NCBI RefSeq assembly: GCF_025564065.1
Contig: NZ_JAMGZK010000051.1
Location: 62,001 to 126,000, forward strand
From: Silvania hatchlandensis
Lineage (GTDB): Bacteria > Pseudomonadota > Gammaproteobacteria > Enterobacterales > Enterobacteriaceae
Length of the DNA stretch: 64,000 bases
Reading direction: 5' to 3'
A program made the position numbers and the translations under genes. Position 1 is the stretch's first letter; each line of letters opens with the position of its first letter. Below are positions 26,759 to 35,788 of this stretch, piece after piece. Under the pieces are notes generated by a model. That model made no database searches. It was not told the DNA's origin and saw only the letters and a list, made by a program, of their open reading frames with translations.

Positions 26759-27502
26759 ATGAACCAGACGCGCCACGTCAATCAGACCTTCCTCCGCAAG
26801 CCTGGCCTTGAGCTGCGCAGTACATGGCAAAGCACCCAGGCGTACAAACGCCACAGCCATACGCAGCTTTCCATTGGCGCCATCCTGGAGGGGCAAACCT
26901 GCTGCACCTGCAACGGCGAGCCGTTCACCCTTTATCCTGGCGATCTGATTATCATCCCCGCGCATCTGCCGCACAGCTGTAACCCCATTGCCGGACAACC
27001 CCGCAGCTACCATATGCTGTATCTGGAGACTGACCTTCAGCCCGCTCTGCAGGTGATCCGCAATGAGGCGCTGTTCCGCCAGTATCTGACGGTCGTTGAG
27101 ACGCTGTCGCCCGAGGCGATCGGTGCCCTGCTGTCCGGGCTGGCAGCAAATAGCGCCCCGCCTGATGCCCTTCGTCCCTCCAGCCTTGCCCTGTTGCAAA
27201 CGTTACGCCACAGCCTGCAGGAACCGCCTTCTCTGGACGTTTTAGCCCGGCGTTTTTCGCTGCGCAAAGAGACGTTAATCAGAACCTTTAAACAGGATAC
27301 CGGCCTGACGCCGGGCACCTTTCTGGCCATCTCCAGAGTAGAGTTCGCCAAAGCGCGCCTGCGTGCCGGGGATCTCATCGCCGACGTCAGTTACCAGAGC
27401 GGCTTTGCCGATCAGAGCCATTTCCATAAAACCTTTGTCAGCTACACGGCCGCTACTCCTCGCCAGTACGCCACCGGGCGATCAATATCCGACAATAATT
27501 AG
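26759..27502 (+). CDS. AraC-family regulator with cupin sensor
   Basis: The 247-residue protein has an N-terminal cupin (HSHTQLSIGAILEG, then PGDLIIIPAHLPHSC) and a C-terminal AraC double helix-turn-helix (LDVLARRFSLRKETLIRTFK, ADVSYQSGFADQSHFHKTF). The ATG at 26759 matches the start of the cupin domain; an earlier in-frame ATG at 26648 would add 37 unconserved residues. It precedes a LysE-type exporter by 47 bp on the same strand and likely controls it. It may also act on divergent sad. Confidence 0.85.
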   Translation: MNQTRHVNQTFLRKPGLELRSTWQSTQAYKRHSHTQLSIGAILEGQTCCTCNGEPFTLYPGDLIIIPAHLPHSCNPIAGQPRSYHMLYLETDLQPALQVIRNEALFRQYLTVVETLSPEAIGALLSGLAANSAPPDALRPSSLALLQTLRHSLQEPPSLDVLARRFSLRKETLIRTFKQDTGLTPGTFLAISRVEFAKARLRAGDLIADVSYQSGFADQSHFHKTFVSYTAATPRQYATGRSISDNN

Positions 27503-27549
27503 CGCTCGCGTTGGCGTAGCCTGACCTCAGTTTTGCTGATGAGGTCACT

Positions 27550-28194
27550 ATGGAACTGTTTACCACTCTCTTCCCGCCCGCTTTTTTGGCCCTCGCGCTG
27601 GCGCATTTTGTCGCCCTGCTCAGCCCCGGCCCGGATTTCTTTTTGCTGATGGGCTTCGCTGCCCGCCACCGCCTGCGCGGCAGCGCCGGGCTGTGCGTGG
27701 GGATCGCCGCGGGCAACGGATTCTACATTCTGCTGGTGATAGTGGGCTGGAGCGCGCTGCGCCAGTTCACACTGCTGTTCAGTGCTATTGAGTTGCTGGG
27801 CGCGTTGTACCTGCTGTGGATCGGCTGGCAACTGGTGCAAAGCCGGCCCACCACGCTCGCCGTTGAGCGCGCAGAAGCTGCCTGCCCCTCCTGGCGCAGG
27901 CAGCTCCTGCTCGGCCTGGGTTCAGCAGTGTTAAATCCGAAAAACGCCCTGTTCTATCTGGCGCTGATGACCGCCCTGCTCGGCCCGGACGTCACGCTTC
28001 TTCAGCAGTCGGTAAGTGGGATCTGGATGGTGATGGTGGTGCTGGTATGGGATCTGGCGGTGGTGTCGTTTATTACCTTGCCCGCTGTGCAACAGCGCCT
28101 GAAATATAGCGTGTGGAAAATCGAACGCGCGGCAGGGGCTGTGCTGCTGATGTTTGGCGGCGGGATCTTATGGCGATTTTTAGCGCCACTCTAA
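27550..28194 (+). CDS. LysE/RhtB-family amino-acid exporter
   Basis: The 214-residue membrane protein has the RhtB-family signature: AHFVALLSPGPDFFLLMGFAAR near the start, GAxYLLWIGWQL, and LNPKNALFYLALM after a basic loop. About six membrane segments are seen. Members export amino acids or related metabolites. The AraC-type gene just upstream suggests substrate-induced export. GAGGT precedes the ATG. The substrate cannot be told from sequence. Confidence 0.87.
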   Translation: MELFTTLFPPAFLALALAHFVALLSPGPDFFLLMGFAARHRLRGSAGLCVGIAAGNGFYILLVIVGWSALRQFTLLFSAIELLGALYLLWIGWQLVQSRPTTLAVERAEAACPSWRRQLLLGLGSAVLNPKNALFYLALMTALLGPDVTLLQQSVSGIWMVMVVLVWDLAVVSFITLPAVQQRLKYSVWKIERAAGAVLLMFGGGILWRFLAPL

Positions 28195-28207
28195 GCGCAA
28201 AGGAAAC

Positions 28208-28278
28208 GCCTGATGGCGCTGCGCTTATCAGGCCGGGGAATACAATCCGTAGCCCCGGTAAGCGCAGCGCCACCGGGA
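28208..28278. repeat. REP pair (BIME-like element)
   Basis: GCCTGATGGCGCTGCGCTTA and, inverted, TAAGCGCAGCGCCACCGGG are two opposed REP units in the gap between convergent lysE-type and brnA genes. REP pairs often stabilise mRNA 3' ends or bind gyrase. Confidence 0.9.
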
Positions 28279-28279
28279 G

Positions 28280-28582
28280 TTAATTCTTGTTTTGATCGCG
28301 AAGCATCGCTTCGCGCAGGATGGCGTTAAGCCTGGTCTGATAGCCCTTTCCTGGCCTCTTCAGCCACTCCATGACATCAGCATCAATACGCACTGAGGCC
28401 TGCGTTTTTAAAGGGCGATAAAATTTGCCGCGCACCGCCTCGGACCAGGTTTCATCCATCGTTGCAGGGATATCGCTATAGTCGATGTCCTCATCCGGTT
28501 TATTTGCCAGCGCCTTGAGTTCTGCCTCACGTCTGGCGCTCATGACGGGTGCGTCGCCACGTTTATGTTTAACCACGCTCAT
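28280..28582 (-). CDS. brnA: BrnA-type antitoxin
   Basis: The 100-residue protein ends in a ribbon-helix-helix typical of BrnA: KTQASVRIDADVMEWLKRPG then GYQTRLNAILREAM. The N-terminus has the family's DYSDIPATMDETW toxin-contact segment. Its ATG lies inside the last codons of the upstream brnT (14-bp overlap), the usual toxin-first order. BrnA neutralises BrnT and represses the operon. Confidence 0.9.
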   Translation of the reverse strand: MSVVKHKRGDAPVMSARREAELKALANKPDEDIDYSDIPATMDETWSEAVRGKFYRPLKTQASVRIDADVMEWLKRPGKGYQTRLNAILREAMLRDQNKN

Positions 28583-28856
28583 AACGAATCCTCTCTCTTC
28601 TGTCTGCCTTACGTGCGCTGATGATGCGAATCACTTCATAGCCACTTTCAAAACGAATCGTGTGTGCAACCAAAATCACAGCGACGCCGCCCACAAGCCC
28701 GATACTTTGCCAGCGAAACTCACCGTTTTCGTATCGCTCCTGCAGGGATAAATGGTGAGGATCGTCAAAAATTAACACCGCATCCTCAAAGCGAACCCCG
28801 TGCTTTTGCAGATTACTTTTGGCCTTCCTGGTATCCCACTCAAACTCCGTTAGCAT
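28569..28856 (-). CDS. brnT: BrnT-type toxin
   Basis: The 95-residue RelE-fold BrnT shows the family start [23 protein letters not shown], then [10 protein letters not shown] and [18 protein letters not shown]-type end. BrnT is a ribosome-dependent or mRNA-cleaving toxin in characterised systems. The ATG at 28856, with GGGAGG seven bases upstream, is chosen over an upstream in-frame start that would run through the promoter palindrome. Confidence 0.9.
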   Translation of the reverse strand: MLTEFEWDTRKAKSNLQKHGVRFEDAVLIFDDPHHLSLQERYENGEFRWQSIGLVGGVAVILVAHTIRFESGYEVIRIISARKADRRERIRYERG

Positions 28857-28873
28857 AGTGCACCCTCCCTGGA

Positions 28874-28899
28874 TTGTATATACAAAAAAGAATATACAA
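28874..28899. promoter_or_regulatory. brnTA promoter-operator
   Basis: TTGTATATACAA (28874-28885) is a perfect 12-bp palindrome and a further TATACAA half-site lies at 28893-28899. On the minus strand the palindrome supplies a -10-like TACAAT about 16 bp from TTTGTA. This fits autorepression by the ribbon-helix-helix BrnA. Confidence 0.65.
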
Positions 28900-29034
28900 A
28901 TGCAGTGCAATACACACGCTACCCGCTGTAATTTCAATCAAAAATGGAATGCGGCTTCAGGAATAATCCACCTCTCGATGACACCCATACCTTATTTTTG
29001 CTTTTTCAACACACCTCCCTCTATCCTTAACCCT

Positions 29035-30306
29035 ATGGAAAAACTCGCTGAACTCAAACGCGCCAAGCTGTTAGCGCTGTCGTTACTGCTGATTGCCGTC
29101 GCGACCTTTATCGTCACCCTCTTTTTGCCGCAAACCTTCTGGGTGCGTGGCGTGAAGGCCATTGCCGAGGCGGCGATGGTCGGTGCGCTGGCGGACTGGT
29201 TCGCCGTTGTCGCCCTGTTTCGCCGGGTGCCGATCCCGTTTATCTCGCGCCATACGGCGATTATTCCGCGTAATAAAGACCGGATTGGCGACAATCTTGG
29301 CCAGTTCGTGCAGGAGAAGTTTCTCGATACCCAGTCGCTGGTCACGCTGATCCGCCGCCACGAACCGGCGCAGATGATCGGGACCTGGTTTAGCCAGCCG
29401 GAAAACGCCCAGCGCGTCGGGCAGCATCTGATCCAGGTGATGAGCGGTTTTCTGGAGCTCACCGACGACGGGCGCATTCAGCAGCTGCTCAAGCGCGCGG
29501 TGCATAAGGCGATTGATAAGGTCGATCTCAGCCAAACCAGCGCGGTCATGCTGGAGAGCATGACCAAAAATAACCGCCATCAGGTGCTGCTGGATGCGAT
29601 CATCAACCGGCTGATCGACCTGATCCAGCGCGACAGCACCCGGGATTTTATCGCCGCGCAGATCGTCCACTGGCTGAAGACCGAGCACCCGAACAAATCA
29701 AAAATCCTACCGACCGAATGGCTGGGGGATCAAAGCGCCGAGCTGGTGTCGGACGCCGTGAACACCCTGCTGGATGACATCAGCCACGACCGTACTCACC
29801 AGATCCGTCAGGCGTTCGATCGCGCGGTAATGAAGTTTATCGACAACCTGAAAAACGATCCGCAGACCGCCGAAAAAGCGGAAAACATTAAACACTACCT
29901 GAAAAATGACGAGGCCTTTAACCGCTATCTGGGCGAGATGTGGACCGATCTGCGCCAGTGGCTGAAGACGGATATGCAGAGCGACGACTCGCGGGTGAAG
30001 CAGCGCCTTGCCAATGCCGGGCTGTGGTTCGGCGAAACGCTGATTGCCGACGCCAGCCTGCGCGCCTCGTTCAACGAGCACCTGGAACAGGCGGCGCACC
30101 GCGTGGCACCGGAGTTTGCCGCCTTCCTCACCCGCCACATTAGCGACACGGTAAAAGGCTGGGATGCGAAGGACATGTCCCAGCAAATTGAGCTGAACAT
30201 CGGCAAGGATCTGCAGTTTATCCGCGTCAATGGCACGCTGGTGGGCGGCACCATCGGGCTGATTCTGTTCCTGCTGTCGCAACTCCCTGCCTTCCTGCAG
30301 GCATAA
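29035..30306 (+). CDS. yjiN: DUF445 inner-membrane protein YjiN
   Basis: The 423-residue product starts [20 protein letters not shown]. It has an N-terminal membrane segment, the DUF445 core ([41 protein letters not shown]) and a second membrane anchor at the C-terminus ([14 protein letters not shown]). E. coli YjiN is 426 residues and also lies near the yjiA region. The long periplasmic or cytoplasmic middle is mostly helical. Function unknown. ATG 29035 gives the family length; the reading frame extends further upstream without support. Confidence 0.88.
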   Translation: MEKLAELKRAKLLALSLLLIAVATFIVTLFLPQTFWVRGVKAIAEAAMVGALADWFAVVALFRRVPIPFISRHTAIIPRNKDRIGDNLGQFVQEKFLDTQSLVTLIRRHEPAQMIGTWFSQPENAQRVGQHLIQVMSGFLELTDDGRIQQLLKRAVHKAIDKVDLSQTSAVMLESMTKNNRHQVLLDAIINRLIDLIQRDSTRDFIAAQIVHWLKTEHPNKSKILPTEWLGDQSAELVSDAVNTLLDDISHDRTHQIRQAFDRAVMKFIDNLKNDPQTAEKAENIKHYLKNDEAFNRYLGEMWTDLRQWLKTDMQSDDSRVKQRLANAGLWFGETLIADASLRASFNEHLEQAAHRVAPEFAAFLTRHISDTVKGWDAKDMSQQIELNIGKDLQFIRVNGTLVGGTIGLILFLLSQLPAFLQA

Positions 30307-30332
30307 AAAAACGGGGCATCATGCCCCGTTTT
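30305..30332. terminator. Bidirectional terminator between yjiN and the PTS gene
   Basis: ACGGGGCAT-C-ATGCCCCGT is flanked by A6 on the left and TTTT on the right, so it works for both convergent transcripts. Confidence 0.9.
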
Positions 30333-30335
30333 CCG

Positions 30336-31961
30336 TTAGCCCGCGGGTTGCGGTTCAGGGGCATCGCGCCCACGTTCCCGCTCGCGCATCACCTCGGCTT
30401 CGAAGAATTCCTTCACCACCGTCACCGACAGACCAATCACAATCTGCAGGTTATTGCCGCTGCGGATTGTCCCCAGCGCACCGGCAGCTTTTAGCGCCTG
30501 ATCGTCCAGCACCCGGGACGGATCGTTCACCACCAGCCGCAGACGGGTCTGGCAGTTGCTGATCACATCCACGTTATCCGCACCGCCGACGCAGTTCAGG
30601 ATGGCGATCGCTTTCTCGCGATCCGGCTGGACGCCCGCCGCTTTTTTATCCCGATAATCCTGCTTCGAATACAGACGCACCTCGGCTTCATCCGGATTGC
30701 GCCCCGGGGTCATGATGTTGTAGCGCAGGATCACGAAGCGGAAGACAAAGAAGTTGATCGCCGCAAAGGTCAGACCGATCGCAATGTGGATCCAGATCAG
30801 GTTGGCGTGGTTCTGCGCGTAAAACACCCAGTTAAAGAGGATCATGTCGTTCAGGCCGCCGCCCATGAAGCCGACCACCCCCGCCATATATAGCACCATA
30901 CAGAGTACCGCCCCCACCAGCGCGTTCAGGGCAAACAGCAGCGGTGAAATAAACAGATAGGTAAACTCGATAGGTTCGGTGATCCCCACGGTGACCGCGG
31001 TGATGATCGCCGGGAAAATCAGCGCCGCCACTTTACGCTTCTGATCTTTATGCGCGGTGGAGTACATCGCCAGCCCCGCCCCGATGGAGCAGAACACGCA
31101 GATATTACCTTCCAGGCTATAGCCGCCCGCCGGGAACTGCTCTTTCAGCGGGATTGGCGAGGCGGCAAACTGCGCCACATGCTCAATCCAGTAGGTGTAC
31201 AGTCCGCCATCCACCACCGCAGGGCCAAAATAGAACGGGAAGTAGACGAAGCGGTGCAGGCCCGTCGGCACCAGGAAGTGGTTAATGAAGGTGAAAATCC
31301 CCATCCCCGGCACGCCCGCGCCAATGTAGAAGGTCTGCATGGCGTTAATGCCCAGCTGCACTTTCGGCCACAGCAGGCAGGTGAGCCACGCCAGCGGCAG
31401 CATCAGGAAGAAGGCGATGATAAACACCAGCGCCATCCCCTGGAAGATGGACAGGTAATCGTGCAGTTTCTTCTCGAAGAAGCGGTTGTGGATCCAGGTG
31501 ACGATCCCCCCCACCAGCAGGGAGAAGACAATGCTGGTATCCAGGGTTTTGATGCCGCCGATCATCGTCAGGCCGCTCTCTTTGCCAATCTCCTGGCTAA
31601 AGTCGACGCCGAAATCTGGCCCCCAGAAGGTCAGAATACTGCTGGTGAAGTAGTTAAAGGCTATATAGGCGAAAAAGGCCACCAGCGCCGCGCGCGCCTG
31701 GGCCGATCGCGCCAGCCCGATCGGCAATGCCATGCAGAACAGCAGCGGGAAGTTGCGGAATATGGTCCAGCCGCCGGACTTCAGGATGGTCATTACCTTA
31801 TAAAAGTTAGACTCCGGACTGGCCAGCGATCCCATGATCTCCGGCATGGTCAGAATATTGGTGACGGCCAGCAGCAAACCGGTAAACGGCAGGAAGGCTA
31901 TTGGCACCGCCATCGCACCGCCAAACGTCTGGAAGGCGCCCATGAGGTTGAGTTTTTTCAC
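30336..31961 (-). CDS. PTS sugar permease EIIBC (glucose/maltose/alpha-glucoside type)
   Basis: The 541-residue protein has an EIIC domain of about ten membrane segments (PTGLHRFVYFPFYFGPAVV, GITEPIEFTYLFISP with the sugar-binding GITEPxE loop) and a C-terminal EIIB domain with the phosphorylated Cys470 in SNCQTRLRLVV. No EIIA domain is fused or encoded nearby, so it presumably uses EIIA-Glc (Crr). It resembles MalX and alpha-glucoside PTS permeases. It is last in a leftward operon after a GH105-type enzyme, suggesting import of a disaccharide. The start is GTG with GCGGAG upstream. The last ~25 residues are charged and Pro-rich. Confidence 0.87.
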   Translation of the reverse strand: MKKLNLMGAFQTFGGAMAVPIAFLPFTGLLLAVTNILTMPEIMGSLASPESNFYKVMTILKSGGWTIFRNFPLLFCMALPIGLARSAQARAALVAFFAYIAFNYFTSSILTFWGPDFGVDFSQEIGKESGLTMIGGIKTLDTSIVFSLLVGGIVTWIHNRFFEKKLHDYLSIFQGMALVFIIAFFLMLPLAWLTCLLWPKVQLGINAMQTFYIGAGVPGMGIFTFINHFLVPTGLHRFVYFPFYFGPAVVDGGLYTYWIEHVAQFAASPIPLKEQFPAGGYSLEGNICVFCSIGAGLAMYSTAHKDQKRKVAALIFPAIITAVTVGITEPIEFTYLFISPLLFALNALVGAVLCMVLYMAGVVGFMGGGLNDMILFNWVFYAQNHANLIWIHIAIGLTFAAINFFVFRFVILRYNIMTPGRNPDEAEVRLYSKQDYRDKKAAGVQPDREKAIAILNCVGGADNVDVISNCQTRLRLVVNDPSRVLDDQALKAAGALGTIRSGNNLQIVIGLSVTVVKEFFEAEVMRERERGRDAPEPQPAG

Positions 31962-32001
31962 TTATTATTATCTCCGCTATCATCGTTCAGAAAGGATCAC
32001 G

Positions 32002-33084
32002 TCACTGCGTTGTACCCAGCCAGTTACCCTGCTCCACCTCCAGCAGGAGCAGCATGGTTAACGCCTGAGCGTAAGGAACAGGGGCCATGGCGATATCGCA
32101 GTAATACTGAATATCCCAGCCCAGCATGGTGCCGCGCGACGCTTCAAGGACAATGCCCCCGTCGTCGATCCGCGCCAGCACAGCGTCAAACGCCCGCAGC
32201 GCATGTGCAGCCACGTCGTCATCAAGAATGCCCATCCGCACGCCACGCAGCATGCCCCAGGCGATCCCCGCCGTGGCAGACGACTCCTGCGGCGAGAGCG
32301 GATCGTCGAGCACGGTGTGCCACATGCCGTTGTCGGCCTGACACGCGCACAGGGTGCGAACCTGACGAGCAACCACCTGCGACAGATAGCGGCGGATCCC
32401 CGCATCCAGGTGCTCACCCATCAGTTCAATAAACTCAGGAATAGCAACCGTGACCCACGCGTTGCCGCGCGCCCAGAACGCCCCCGCAAAGTGGTGCTTA
32501 TCCACAAACGTCCAGCCGTGATACCAGAGCCCGCTGGCCGGATCGCTTAAGTAGCGGGTATGCAGCAAGAACTGATATCCCGCCTCATCAATCAGATCCC
32601 GGCGCTTAAGCACAATCCCCGCCACGCCGAGGAACAGGCAGGTCATAAACAGGGTGTCATCCCACAGCTGACCGGTGTTAGGCTGCTCTTTCACCACGTG
32701 CTGAAAACCGCCCTCTTCGGTTCTGGGCAGGTCTTGCAGCAGCGCGTCGGCCCAGTCGTTGACCGTCGCCAGCAGGTCCGAGCGCTGATGGTGCCCGGCG
32801 ACCAGCGCCAGAGCGATCATCGGCGCGGTGGTGTTGATCTGAATTTCCGGCAGCCCTTTGGCGATCTGCTGCTCATACCATTCGAGGATCGACTGCTGCA
32901 GGGCCGCATCCTGGCGAAACTGCGCATAGCGCCAGAAGCCGTACAACCCCACGCCAATCTCCCACTCCCACTCTTCAAAGTGGATCGCAAATCCGTCGCC
33001 TGTGCCGACCTCGTTCAGGTTCTTCAGACGGCAAAAGCCCCGCACCACGCGATCCAGCGTGCTCATTGTCTCTTCCCTGATCAT
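32002..33084 (-). CDS. GH105/GH88-like unsaturated uronyl hydrolase
   Basis: The 360-residue product has the (alpha/alpha)6 features of GH105 YteR-like enzymes: WEWEIGVGLYG (about 39-49), the catalytic-region WDDTLFM with Asp142/Asp143, and WARGNAW at 204-210. These enzymes hydrate and release 4,5-unsaturated uronic acids left by polysaccharide lyases. No signal peptide is seen, so the substrate is cut in the cytoplasm. The ATG overlaps the stop of the upstream gene (ATGA) and has AGGAG seven bases upstream. It is followed 40 bp later by the PTS permease. Confidence 0.85.
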   Translation of the reverse strand: MIREETMSTLDRVVRGFCRLKNLNEVGTGDGFAIHFEEWEWEIGVGLYGFWRYAQFRQDAALQQSILEWYEQQIAKGLPEIQINTTAPMIALALVAGHHQRSDLLATVNDWADALLQDLPRTEEGGFQHVVKEQPNTGQLWDDTLFMTCLFLGVAGIVLKRRDLIDEAGYQFLLHTRYLSDPASGLWYHGWTFVDKHHFAGAFWARGNAWVTVAIPEFIELMGEHLDAGIRRYLSQVVARQVRTLCACQADNGMWHTVLDDPLSPQESSATAGIAWGMLRGVRMGILDDDVAAHALRAFDAVLARIDDGGIVLEASRGTMLGWDIQYYCDIAMAPVPYAQALTMLLLLEVEQGNWLGTTQ

Positions 33085-35528
33085 CCCTTCACTCCTGTGT
33101 GTTCCACCCGCAGTTCGCCGTCTTTCAGCGCCGGGAACGGGTGGTGGGTCCCGGCCATATCGATTGCCATCTCGTCGCCCGACGCGGCATCTCTCACCCA
33201 GGCCTTCTGCCGGGCCGGATCAAGATGGAAGGTCAGCGCCGCGATGCGGGTACAGAAGGCAGCGAAGGCCGCGTCATCGCCCTGCCCGGCGTCGAGATAC
33301 CACGCCACCTGACGCCCCATCGCCCGGCACTCGCTTCCGGCGGTTAAGCCTTGCGTTATCGCCTGCGGCGGTGCAGTGCAAAGCACCGCCGCAAAGGCGT
33401 GACCGGCGCGCACAATCCGCCCGGCCTCCAGAGGAATGACACAGTCGAAAGCTTCAACGGGGAGATGAAGATGGGTCCACGGCAGGGGGTCGCCCGCAAT
33501 GTCCCACAGCAGCATGGCGCGATTTTCGGCCTGCACCACGCGGGGCATCACGGCGTTTCCGGCCCAGAATGAGGGGCGTTTTTCCCCACCCGGCTCCGCT
33601 TCGCCAGGATGGTTAATCCAGATTTTGGCGTCAAAACGCGAGGCAAACTGCAGATCGACCAGGTGCTGTTGATGGCCCGCCTCGCCGGTGTGGTGATCGA
33701 CGCAGGAGGACAAACTCACCCCTGGCGCTTTCCACACCACGATGTTGCCGCCGCCGCAGCGGTACCAGGCCGACAGCGCCCCGTGGGTGAGATGCGCAGA
33801 CTGCGCCGCCTGTGCAGGCGGGACGTAATCGCTGGCGCAAAACAGCGGCAGCGACGCACATTTACGGTTATAGCCGCCCTGGCCCCAGGCCACGGTGCCG
33901 TAGGCAGACAGCTCGGTCAGACTGCCGGCCAGCAGCTCTTTTTCATACACCCGGCCCATGGTGCCCGCCGCCACGCCGTGCTGATAGTGCAGCGCGCTTT
34001 GCAGCATCAGGCGGTCGATCAGCCCGCGCGCCCTCTCGCGGATAACCGCGTCTTCCGCCATCTGATACAGAGCGAACAGGCCGATGTAATCCACCGGGTA
34101 ATAGGGGGCGGAGTTCCACTCGACAAAGCCGTGAACCTCGATAGCGTCGAACCACTGCATCAGGCGCGCGTGCGCGATGTTCTGCTGCTCACGCCCGCTG
34201 CGCCCGGAGGCGATAAAACGCTCCTCCGGGAAAAACTGCCCGGCCAGGTACTGGGCGGTGTGGAAGCACAGGGCGTGGTTTTCACTCCAGAACCACATCA
34301 CGTCGCAGCCCGGCTCGTCCAGCCAGTAGCGATAGCCCAGCAGGGTTGATTTCACCCGCCGCCACAGGGTCGGCGGGAAATGCTCCCCCTGGTGATAGCG
34401 CCAGATCCACAGCAGCGGCACCAGCGAAAAGTCAGAGCAGTCTTCCCGGGCGCTGATGCGTTTCAGGGTGGTTTGCAGTAAGCGCTCGCACGCCGGGCCA
34501 GTATCGCCCAGATGCAGCATCGCCAGCAGGCGCCCGGTACGGTCCATGCCGTGCCGGGCGGTATAACGCAACGCTTCCTGCTTGCGCCCGGCCAGCGTAT
34601 CGGCGCTCGCCTTAACCGGCGCATCCGGCATGACGTTAACGCCCAGGTAACGGGTCAGCGTTATTCCGGCCCGGGTCAGGGTCAGGCGCAGCTGGTAGTG
34701 CGCTTCGCCCGTTTCCGGCGGCAACGGCAGCGACAGCGCCGTAGTACCGGCCTCCACCGCGCCAAAATCAAGCTGCAGGGCCGTGAAATTATCGTTGCCC
34801 ATGCCGTGCAGTTCTCCCCCGCAGACGAGACCGTCCGGCGCAGGTTCATTGCAGCGCACCCGCACGGTATGGTTGAACGCGGCGAGTTCCGGGCGCAGGC
34901 CGCCCGCAAACTGGTTCAGGATATTAACCGCCGTCCCGTCAACGTCCGGCAAGGCGACACCCAGCGCAGGCGTATCCAGATAGATCATCTGCAGAGCAAA
35001 GAGGGTGTCGCGTTCAAACAGTTCGTCCAGATGGATCAGCAGGCGGTTCTGTCCGGCATTGAGCGGCAGTTTGACCTCGATCGGCTGCATCTGATTGCGG
35101 GTAAACGGCGTAAAGCAGACGATCGGCTGGCCCTGATTCCAGATCCGCACCCCGCCGCAGGTGGCAAGCCGAAAGCGAAATTCGCCCGCGTCAGGGGCAT
35201 AAAGATCGACCGTCAGCCAGCGCTGAACGTGGAAGGCGACGTGGCGAAAGTCAGAGAAAGAGACGGTATCGCTCTCGCCCGTGAAGGTGACGTCATGGCA
35301 GGGCAAAGCCTGAAGGGGATCAACGGCACGCCGGGCGTGGGTCTCGCGAAACACCCGACGGCAAAAGGACGCCTCCTTCGGCCCAGCGCCGTTGCGAAAG
35401 TGGTAATCGATCGCCGGATCCGTCGCTTCACCGGTATAGAACTCGGCAAACCGCTCCGCTTTTGCCGCTGAAAACAGAAAACGCGTCAGCGCGTCGCCCT
35501 GTGATAACTGCCAGTCACCCTGTGACAT
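33081..35528 (-). CDS. Unrecognised large toroid-like carbohydrate-active protein
   Basis: I do not recognise the 815-residue product as a named enzyme. It has no signal peptide. The first ~310 residues look beta-rich, with a sugar-binding-like stretch (LTVDLYAPDAGEFRFRL). Residues about 320-620 look all-helical with WFWSENHALCFHTAQYLAG (from about 414) and FVEWNSAPYYPVDYIGLFAL. This resembles the (alpha/alpha) toroid plus beta-sandwich plan of heparinase- and alginate-lyase-type proteins. The C-terminal third is beta-rich. It is coupled to the GH105-like gene and would logically feed it. ATG 35528 has AGAGGA upstream; the frame extends 15 codons further. Confidence 0.6.
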   Translation of the reverse strand: MSQGDWQLSQGDALTRFLFSAAKAERFAEFYTGEATDPAIDYHFRNGAGPKEASFCRRVFRETHARRAVDPLQALPCHDVTFTGESDTVSFSDFRHVAFHVQRWLTVDLYAPDAGEFRFRLATCGGVRIWNQGQPIVCFTPFTRNQMQPIEVKLPLNAGQNRLLIHLDELFERDTLFALQMIYLDTPALGVALPDVDGTAVNILNQFAGGLRPELAAFNHTVRVRCNEPAPDGLVCGGELHGMGNDNFTALQLDFGAVEAGTTALSLPLPPETGEAHYQLRLTLTRAGITLTRYLGVNVMPDAPVKASADTLAGRKQEALRYTARHGMDRTGRLLAMLHLGDTGPACERLLQTTLKRISAREDCSDFSLVPLLWIWRYHQGEHFPPTLWRRVKSTLLGYRYWLDEPGCDVMWFWSENHALCFHTAQYLAGQFFPEERFIASGRSGREQQNIAHARLMQWFDAIEVHGFVEWNSAPYYPVDYIGLFALYQMAEDAVIRERARGLIDRLMLQSALHYQHGVAAGTMGRVYEKELLAGSLTELSAYGTVAWGQGGYNRKCASLPLFCASDYVPPAQAAQSAHLTHGALSAWYRCGGGNIVVWKAPGVSLSSCVDHHTGEAGHQQHLVDLQFASRFDAKIWINHPGEAEPGGEKRPSFWAGNAVMPRVVQAENRAMLLWDIAGDPLPWTHLHLPVEAFDCVIPLEAGRIVRAGHAFAAVLCTAPPQAITQGLTAGSECRAMGRQVAWYLDAGQGDDAAFAAFCTRIAALTFHLDPARQKAWVRDAASGDEMAIDMAGTHHPFPALKDGELRVEHTGVKG

Positions 35529-35666
35529 AGTTTCCTCTTCTTGCGTGGAACTAATACATTGCGGCGATATCATCAGCGGGTTTGATAGATGTGGCGAGTA
35601 GCCATTTTTAGGGATAAGTGGGAATTGCCCGGCGACTCACAAACCGCCAGCGCAGGCAGGGTGCGG

Positions 35667-35682
35667 CGTGACGGGCATCACA
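35667..35682 (-). promoter_or_regulatory. CRP site 1 upstream of the carbohydrate operon
   Basis: CGTGAcgggcaTCACA matches the CRP consensus TGTGA-N6-TCACA at nine of ten positions. It is centred about 146 bp upstream of the ATG at 35528 and 42 bp from a second site. Confidence 0.7.
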
Positions 35683-35708
35683 TTGCGCCTGTTGGGAATC
35701 CGTCAGGA

Positions 35709-35724
35709 TGTGACGCAGATCACC
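35709..35724 (-). promoter_or_regulatory. CRP site 2 upstream of the carbohydrate operon
   Basis: TGTGAcgcagaTCACC matches the CRP consensus at nine of ten positions. Two sites 42 bp apart (four helical turns) suggest strong catabolite control, as expected for a PTS-linked sugar operon. I could not fix the -10/-35 between here and 35528. Confidence 0.75.
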
Positions 35725-35739
35725 TGGCGACTGGCGGGC

Positions 35740-35768
35740 AAAAAAATAGCGTGAGCGGCATCACGCTA
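35740..35768 (-). terminator. Terminator after the TIM-barrel-like gene
   Basis: Read on the minus strand, TAGCGTGA-TGCCGC-TCACGCTA (perfect 8-bp stem) is followed by seven Ts. It lies 20 bp after the stop of the gene at 35789 and separates it from the downstream operon. Confidence 0.9.
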
Positions 35769-35788
35769 TACGGGTCATGCGGAGCGAA

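Noticed and set aside
35747-35768. A third CRP site (CGTGA-N6-TCACG)
   Set aside because: The perfect outer arms and the seven-T tract on the minus strand show that it is the terminator of the upstream gene.
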